A stretch of 64,000 nt of DNA from Akebia trifoliata (lineage: Eukaryota; Streptophyta; Magnoliopsida; Ranunculales; Lardizabalaceae), in the NCBI GenBank assembly GCA_017979445.1, contig CM030706.1, forward strand, positions 23,848,281-23,912,280, in the 5' to 3' direction. A program made the position numbers and the translations under genes. Position 1 is the first letter of the stretch; the number at the start of each line of letters is the position of its first letter. This document shows positions 58,161 through 64,000 of this stretch, piece by piece. The notes under the pieces are model-generated. The model was not told the DNA's origin, made no database searches, and saw only the letters and a program-made list of their open reading frames with translations.

Positions 58161-58408
58161 TCACTACCTTTATCCCCACATAAAGAGGGGTTGGGAATCA
58201 TTTTTAATATGAATCTTGAGGATAACTTATAGATTTTTCCTTCCTTTTTACAATAATACCCTTTCAACTTCATTGTCTTTCCTCTTATAACCATTTTTCC
58301 AATAATACCCTTGAATTTTATTGTCTTTCTTCTCCAACCCATTTTCCAATTTAATTCATTTCCTCATTTGCCCCATAATCCAAAAGAGGATGCCTAGAGA
58401 CATAAGCA

Positions 58409-58528
<120 letters not shown>

Positions 58529-58872
58529 GACATGTCATTCCTTGTACCCATTCTAAGAGTTACCAAGGGAATCACTTTGTTTGTCCTCTTTATGATATCC
58601 GTTGAAGTTATGGTTCAAAATTATTAGGCCCCAGTCAAAGTAATTGTGTTTTGGGTTGGTCCAAGGTAATTTGGGTTGGGCTTGTAACTAATGTAAATGG
58701 CCCACTTTGCAGTGCTTCTAATAGAAGTTTTGTTTTCTTTTGTTGCAAGAAGTCTAAGTCTTTTCTAAAGAAAAGAGTAGAGAAAGAAAGAAAACTCAAG
58801 AGACAAGAGGTTGAGAGGTTTAGGAAGATTGAAATATAAAAGAAAATGAAGTTAAGTGATAGAGGTGTTTCC
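58529..58872 (+). other. Left part of a probable copia-like LTR
   Basis: Non-coding. Purine-rich tail with GAAAGAAAGAAAACTC at 58786. Reads as the 5' half of an LTR whose second half resumes at 60210. The small frame 58651-58839 is not a gene. Confidence 0.4.
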
Positions 58873-60209
58873 TTGTATCAATTGATCGATTGTAAAGCTT
58901 GCAATAAAGATGCAGAGATAGAGATTTGAACTAAGACTTTGGGCAAGTCGAATTCGTTCCACAGGGACAGTTTGGATTCAAAAATTCAATCGGATAAAAG
59001 TCCAAAACAGAATTGGAAAACAGATTTTTCTTAAAAACAAAACAGATTTGTTGCACAAATGAAATGGAAATTAACTTGCAATTTGAAATAAAAACAGAAA
59101 GTAGAGATTGAAGATATAAGAAAGGAGGTTTAGAGAAATCAAATCAGTTTTTGCAAACTATCCATAATGCAGATCAATTCCAAGAATAACTCAATCCATG
59201 TAGCAAGTCATTGCTCATGGATCGGAAGGTGGAGCGATTTAATTATCAAAGGTAACCAAGAGACATTCATGAAAATTCAAATTTAATTGAGATTGCCTAG
59301 CTTATATTCAGATTCTTCACAGAGCATAGCCGTTCTTGAACTTATCTAAGTAATGGCTATCAAAGTTTGAATCAGAAATATAAGTAGATCATCTAATCAA
59401 AGTAGAATTTCTAGAATAGTAAACATGTAAGCAAAATAAGGAATTAAAACTACATTAGAGGGATAAACTTGCTTCGGCATCCTTGATCTCTCTAAAGAGG
59501 ATCTAGCCGATCATTGCAAGGATCATATTGCAACAATAATAAAAGTAAGAAGATGATAGATGGAGAAGAGAATGTAGAATAGTGTTGCAACTTAATTCCT
59601 TCCTTGATGATTTCCCAAAAGAGTTACAATTAAGCTAATGGATTACTCTTGATGTTCTCACTCCTCTCAAAAGCTCACCAAAAGGAAAAATTACAGAGAA
59701 TTAAAAGAAGAAACTAAAGAAAATTATAGAAGAAAAGAGCCTAAGAGGAACCCAAGAGGGGACCCCTTCTTTGAAATCAACCCTCAAATTTATAATGTTC
59801 GTATTCGGGTAATCGGGGTGATTTGGCGGATAATTCGATTCGAATGGCCCAATTAGTTACAACCACCGAAGCTTCTAGAAGCTTCTGTAAAAATCTCGAG
59901 GACAAATTCTTCGAAATGACCGCGGCGCGGTCTTGGCTAGCCGCGGCGCGGTGACGTGGCGCCCAAATCGATCGAGATTTTTCTGGAAACTTCCTTTCAG
60001 CCCGCGTATTGTAACCGTAATTGTTTCGCGATTTGATAACTTCCACGTGCGCTTTATTTATCTACATTTAACAATAAAATCTCATTAGCTCTATTAATTT
60101 GGATAAATAATTTAATTTTATAATTATTTAAAGGAATTAGCATTTATAATGTGATAGAATCCGAGAAATTACGGTCCCAAAGTCAAGTTATTGGGACCTT
60201 ATCATCAAT
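58873..60209 (-). mobile_element. Probable solo LTR or short retroelement inserted in a copia-like LTR
   Basis: A 1.3-kb block flanked by TTTCC at 58868-58872 and 60210-60214. On the minus strand it contains TGTCCCTGTGGAACGAATTC near 58950-58970, like the phrase near the 3' end of many Ty3 LTRs, and starts TGATGATAAGGTCCC. The ends are not a clean TG...CA plus TSD, so the exact edges are uncertain. A GC-rich direct repeat lies at 59920-59952. The minus-strand frame 59777-60046 is not a gene. Confidence 0.5.
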
Positions 60210-60824
60210 TTTCCCCATGTCTTCATAGTGAAATCAAGTTCCAACATTTATACATCTGTGGACGTAACCTTCGGGTGAACCACATAAAATCTCATTTTGT
60301 GGGTATTATGTTCTTCACTTTATTTGTGTGATTATTTATCTTCTTTGCATTTGCTACTTTTAGTTGGGTTTATCTTTCATTGCCATTATCAAACAAGGTC
60401 TTGAAAGGTGTGGCATACATGGTATTTGGTGAAATACTCAATAAGCATTAAATTAAATTGCTAAGTGAGATTCACAAAGGTCATCACAAACACAACAGTG
60501 ACCACATCTTGAGAAGTTGAGTTGACACCCCCTATATCTAATAAATTCTTTTAAAGTTCAATCTAAAAACATTATATGAATTTTGAGTCCCAATTACTTA
60601 CAAAATTTTCATTACGTCATATTGTGTTGGGCATGACATTATTATAACGTTAAAAACGACTTCCCAAGTCCATCATTTATTTATCCAAGAGGATATACAT
60701 AGATAATTTATAGTAAATTGGGCATAACTTTGTCATACAGACTCAAAATTCGACGATTCCAAAAGCATTAAAAAGATGACTCAAAGGACTACATGGAATG
60801 AGCATAACCTACGAAAGTATTGAG
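60210..60824 (+). other. Right part of a probable copia-like LTR and flank
   Basis: Carries TGTGGACGTAACCTTCGGGT, then GAACCACATAAAATCTC near 60256-60290, the GTGGACGTA...GAACCAC phrase common in Tork-type copia LTRs. No gene; downstream sequence not recognised. Confidence 0.45.
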
Positions 60825-62440
60825 GCACCTCTCCAAATGCTAACACCAAACCCCATATCAGATCTCGAGGCACAATGTGGCACCTCAAAATTTCGGCATT
60901 GTCTCCTCTGTTTATGTTAGCATTCCAAGGCGTTCAACCTGCACCTGATAAACGACATACAATCGACACCACTAGGGGGTGTAGCCCCAATACTCACCAG
61001 GTGACGAACTCTAGTTGTCTATCTGACCAACCAGATGATCCTCACTTGTGCTCTATACCTGCCTCTGAATCTGAAACTAAAAAATGGAGAAGGAAATGGT
61101 GAGTAACAATGGTTACCCAGTAGGGAATCAAACAATTTCTACTGATAACCTCTCCTGACATGAACGAATAAACATATTAAATCATTTTAAAATATGCAAA
61201 GTTTTACAGAAGAAACTACGATTAACTGGTACATATAGCTAGGGATGAGCAGCTAAACATTTTAAAACCCTCATTACATCGATCAGTAGTACTTACTATA
61301 ACATTCTATTTTTATACAAATCTAATTAATCAAATGGAAATATTAAACGTATATTTCATTTTATATATCAAAATAAGGCAACAGATACATAATACACAAT
61401 GGTGGAGTAGTGGAATTAGAGAGTTGGGATTCACAACTGGATCGCTCCCAGTTGGGACATAATGTTTCATAATAAAGTATTAGTTCCTGATTTTGTGGCT
61501 GGTCATTTACCACACTTGCGGGACCATTTATCGTGGCACCCCGCCAAACGCTAACACAAATCCCAAGGCCACCTCGAGGCACTAAGTGGCGCCTCAAAAT
61601 TTCGGCATGGTCTCCTCTGTTTATGTTAGCGTTTCACGGAACTCAAACCTGATAAATCAATTTATAACAAAACCTGTATATAAAAATGTAGATACAGGAA
61701 AATAACAACGGAAGACTAATTACATCTAATATGTAAGTATATCAGAGTGCAGAAGATTTATCAATATACAGGATTACAAAAGGCAATCCTCACTCTAACA
61801 TAGTCCTAGCACTCGGCCCAAAACACTATGTACACTTCCTAAGACGAACAAACTCCTGAGGGAAGTAACCTCAATGCTCACCGGGGAATGGACACTGGTC
61901 GTCGATCTGACCGACCAGATACTCCTCAATTACTGACTCTAGGCCTGCCTCGGTAACTGCAAGTTATGAAACTAAAAAAAAATATGAAAGAAATGGTGAG
62001 TAACAATGGTTACCCAGTAGGTCCACAAGCAATTCCTACTAATAACCTTCCCTAAACATGATCGAATAAAACATATTGAACATTTTAACACATACAAGGT
62101 TTTACAAAATAAAATACGATCAACTGATACATATAGCCAGCGATGAGCAACTAAACAGTTTGAAAGTTTCACATAGCATCAATCATCCATATTCATTATA
62201 CATTTTCCATTTTATGCAAATACAGTTGTTGACAACATTGAAATAATAGACATGCTTTTCAATTTCTAATTCGAAATATAACAACAGATACATAATACAA
62301 GTGGTGGAGTATTGAAATTAAAGAGTTGTGATTAACGACTGGATCGCTTCCAGTTGGGACATGATATTCCTCAATAACATCGTAGTTCCTGATTTTGTGG
62401 CTGGTCGTGTCTACCACGCTTGTGGAACCATTTATTAGGC
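60825..62440. repeat. Two-unit tandem duplication (about 0.7 and 0.9 kb)
   Basis: Unit 1 starts at 60825 and unit 2 at 61536 (offset 711). Shared blocks: CCTCAAAATTTCGGCAT and TCTCCTCTGTTTATGTTAGC near 60886 and 61594, GTGAGTAACAATGGTTACCC near 61102 and 61999, and GATTTTGTGGCTGGTC near 61490 and 62390. Unit 2 has about 190 extra bases around 61640-61830. The style resembles LTRs of Ty3 chromoviruses (Tekay/Del), but no boundary could be proven. The frames 60875-61102 and 61361-61597 are not supported as genes. Confidence 0.7.
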
Positions 62441-63640
62441 TCAGGCTGGCCGTTTGACGTGACCGTAAGCAATGGGTCTCTTTTCGATGTGTCAGAACGT
62501 TCGACTACTACTAGATTGTTAGTGATCACTGACCAATCATCTTTGTCTATGCCTATCAGGCGTGCATGTGATTCCCAAATGACACTCCACTCGTATACGA
62601 CCACCTTTACAATACACGTTCACTAGTAAAGATAAGAAAGGAATGAACCTGGATTCTAGTTGTAACTCCACTCTCATACGCGTCCCATACCACGTATGAG
62701 CTTGGTGATCCCTACCGTACATCCCAGGATAGTACACCCCTTGGGATGATGTGACGCACTATCCCTTCAGACATTCACAAACCTTTTAACAGCTCACAAA
62801 ATAGTTACGTATATATATAATTTTTTATTTAAAATAAAAGAGAAATTAATAGAACAGGGTTGAGAATGGATATCCAGTTCCTACCATGCAACTGTGGCTA
62901 CCCGACCCAAAAATAAACAACAGTACTCAGCGCACGCACTAACATAATCGAAAATAAACATGCAACCCTTTCATTAATAACTTGGAAATCATTTCACCAA
63001 CCTACACACAACATACAATGTAAAATGCAGACATCACCCCTCGAGTGTGATTCTGACATTTTACCGTTCGTTCCCTTTTCCCGTTCTCTCGGCATTCTCA
63101 CTTTTCATCTTTTCAAATCAACCATCCATTTCCAATCTTTTAAGGTCATTATTTTGGTCTTTCCATTGAAAATCATCAAAGTTTATTCAAAAACAAGGTC
63201 CCGACGATGCACGGGGCTAAGGCTATTAAAAACGAGGAAAGCTGGTAAAAATTTGACTAAATGTTGGAAACTCGATTTTTCAAAGTTCTCGAAATTGAAA
63301 ACGGGTTTTTCGAAATGAAAGTCTCGATCACGAGATTCGACACCATATGATTTTTGTAATCTAATTCAAAGTAATGCGAAAGTTATTACATTTTGAAAAC
63401 TTGCCGAAAACGTCAAAATTTACGATTTGTTCTTGAAACCAAAATTCTGATTTTGATCCTTTGAGATTTGGATCTTGAAACCATTTCCATTATTCCGAAA
63501 TGGGGGGTAAAACCTTAATTTCATTAAATAACTTAAAGTAAATGAAAAGTAAAAATTAATGAAATAAACATTTACTTAAATGTTTTTAATGAAATAAAGG
63601 GTGAGAAATAGTGTATAGGCAATGGAGAAGTCAAGCCAAG
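62441..63640. other. Non-coding stretch, LTR-like, no gene recognised
   Basis: Continues the same style as the duplicated block, with repeated short phrases such as CCCTTGGGATGATGTGACGC near 62738. No protein motif in any frame; 63025-63318 is not supported. Confidence 0.5.
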
Positions 63641-63650
63641 AGTCAAAACA

Positions 63651-63805
63651 CAGTTCTGAAGAGAACTGTTTCAGTCGATGGCTGTCGATGGTAGAACCAT
63701 AGTTCTGTCGGTGGAACCGACAGATTGGTCATCAACAGATGTCGGTGGGACCGACAGTCTTGCCGACAGCATAAAATTTTCTCGCGTTTCGTCGGTGGCA
63801 CCGAC
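63651..63805. repeat. Cluster of short perfect inverted repeats
   Basis: CAGTTCTGAAGAGAACTG at 63651-63668; CTGTCGGTGGAACCGACAG at 63705-63723 (8-bp arms, 3-base loop); GTCGGTGGGACCGAC at 63741-63755; GTCGGTGGCACCGAC at 63791-63805. The last three share the arms GTCGGT/ACCGAC and differ only in the loop (GGA, GGG, GGC). Confidence 0.92.
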
Positions 63806-64000
63806 CCTTCCCACCTACAGTCTGAACCTCACACGCGATTTTTGGATTTTTCGATCCCTTCTTTGGATCTTTGTTCCATTCTTCAAATCCCTCAATCCAC
63901 CCACGAATTCAACATTTAAAACATAGATTAAACACATCAAATCCTTATTTCTAGCATGAATTTCAATTCAAACAAAGATTTCTACGATTCAAAATAAACA
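63806..64000. other. Window edge, no gene recognised
   Basis: AT-rich sequence of the same block as 62441-63640. Short frames overlapping here cross the hairpin cluster and show no protein features. Confidence 0.4.

Noticed and set aside
59777..60046. 89-codon minus-strand frame with Arg/Ala-rich sequence
   Set aside because: Covers the GC-rich direct repeat inside a probable LTR; composition-driven, no domain recognised.

Overview
This is plant nuclear DNA, most likely from an angiosperm with a large, repeat-rich genome. Almost all of the 64 kb is nested, decayed LTR retrotransposon sequence. The only host-gene sequence I recognise is a broken 3' exon of a mitochondrial ADP/ATP carrier at 72-372. 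No rRNA, tRNA, CRISPR array, bacterial-type operon or intact cellular gene was seen. Open reading frames over about 100 codons are fragments of retroelement gag/pol, or by-products of tandem repeats whose unit keeps frames open. Families are named from motifs recalled from general knowledge; no database was searched.

Layout. (1) 1-866: right end of a CACTA-like DNA transposon with a palindromic subterminal array, carrying the ADP/ATP-carrier fragment. It is inserted in an LTR; the empty site is visible in the sister LTR at 11007. (2) 867-28668: Tat/Ogre-like Ty3 element II, + strand, non-autonomous, lacking protease, RT, RNase H and most of integrase. (3) 11294-27098: Tat/Ogre-like element I, + strand, 15.8 kb, inserted in the 3' LTR of II with a perfect CCCAC target-site duplication (TSD). 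It has an extra ORF1, gag, protease plus G-patch, RT, RNase H, archaeal-type RNase H and an integrase tail, all interrupted by stops. (4) 28669-32849: a third Tat-like element (III), - strand: LTR, primer-binding site and a leader with a 63-bp minisatellite. (5) 32850-55160: a head-to-tail group of Athila-like Ty3 elements, - strand (copies A and B), broken by a SIRE-like Ty1/copia element at 37979-49069 (- strand, perfect GGTAC TSD). That copia element is itself broken by a Tat-type solo LTR (42179-43755). (6) 55166-58160: a roughly 620-bp tandem duplication whose second unit holds another Tat-type solo LTR (56132-57898, - strand, perfect ACCCC TSD). (7) 58416-64000: AT microsatellites, a probable solo LTR inside a copia-like LTR, a roughly 0.7-0.9 kb tandem duplication, and a cluster of short perfect hairpins at the right edge.

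Insertion order from the nesting: on the left, Athila A, then III, then II, then I (and, independently, the CACTA element into the 5' LTR of II). On the right, Athila B, then copia, then the solo LTR. Nothing looks able to transpose by itself. The most informative signals are the exact nesting joints, in-frame loss of catalytic cores in element I, unrelated minisatellites at the same 3'UTR position in two sister elements, a stop-codon spectrum pointing to cytosine deamination, and host-gene sequence inside a CACTA end.
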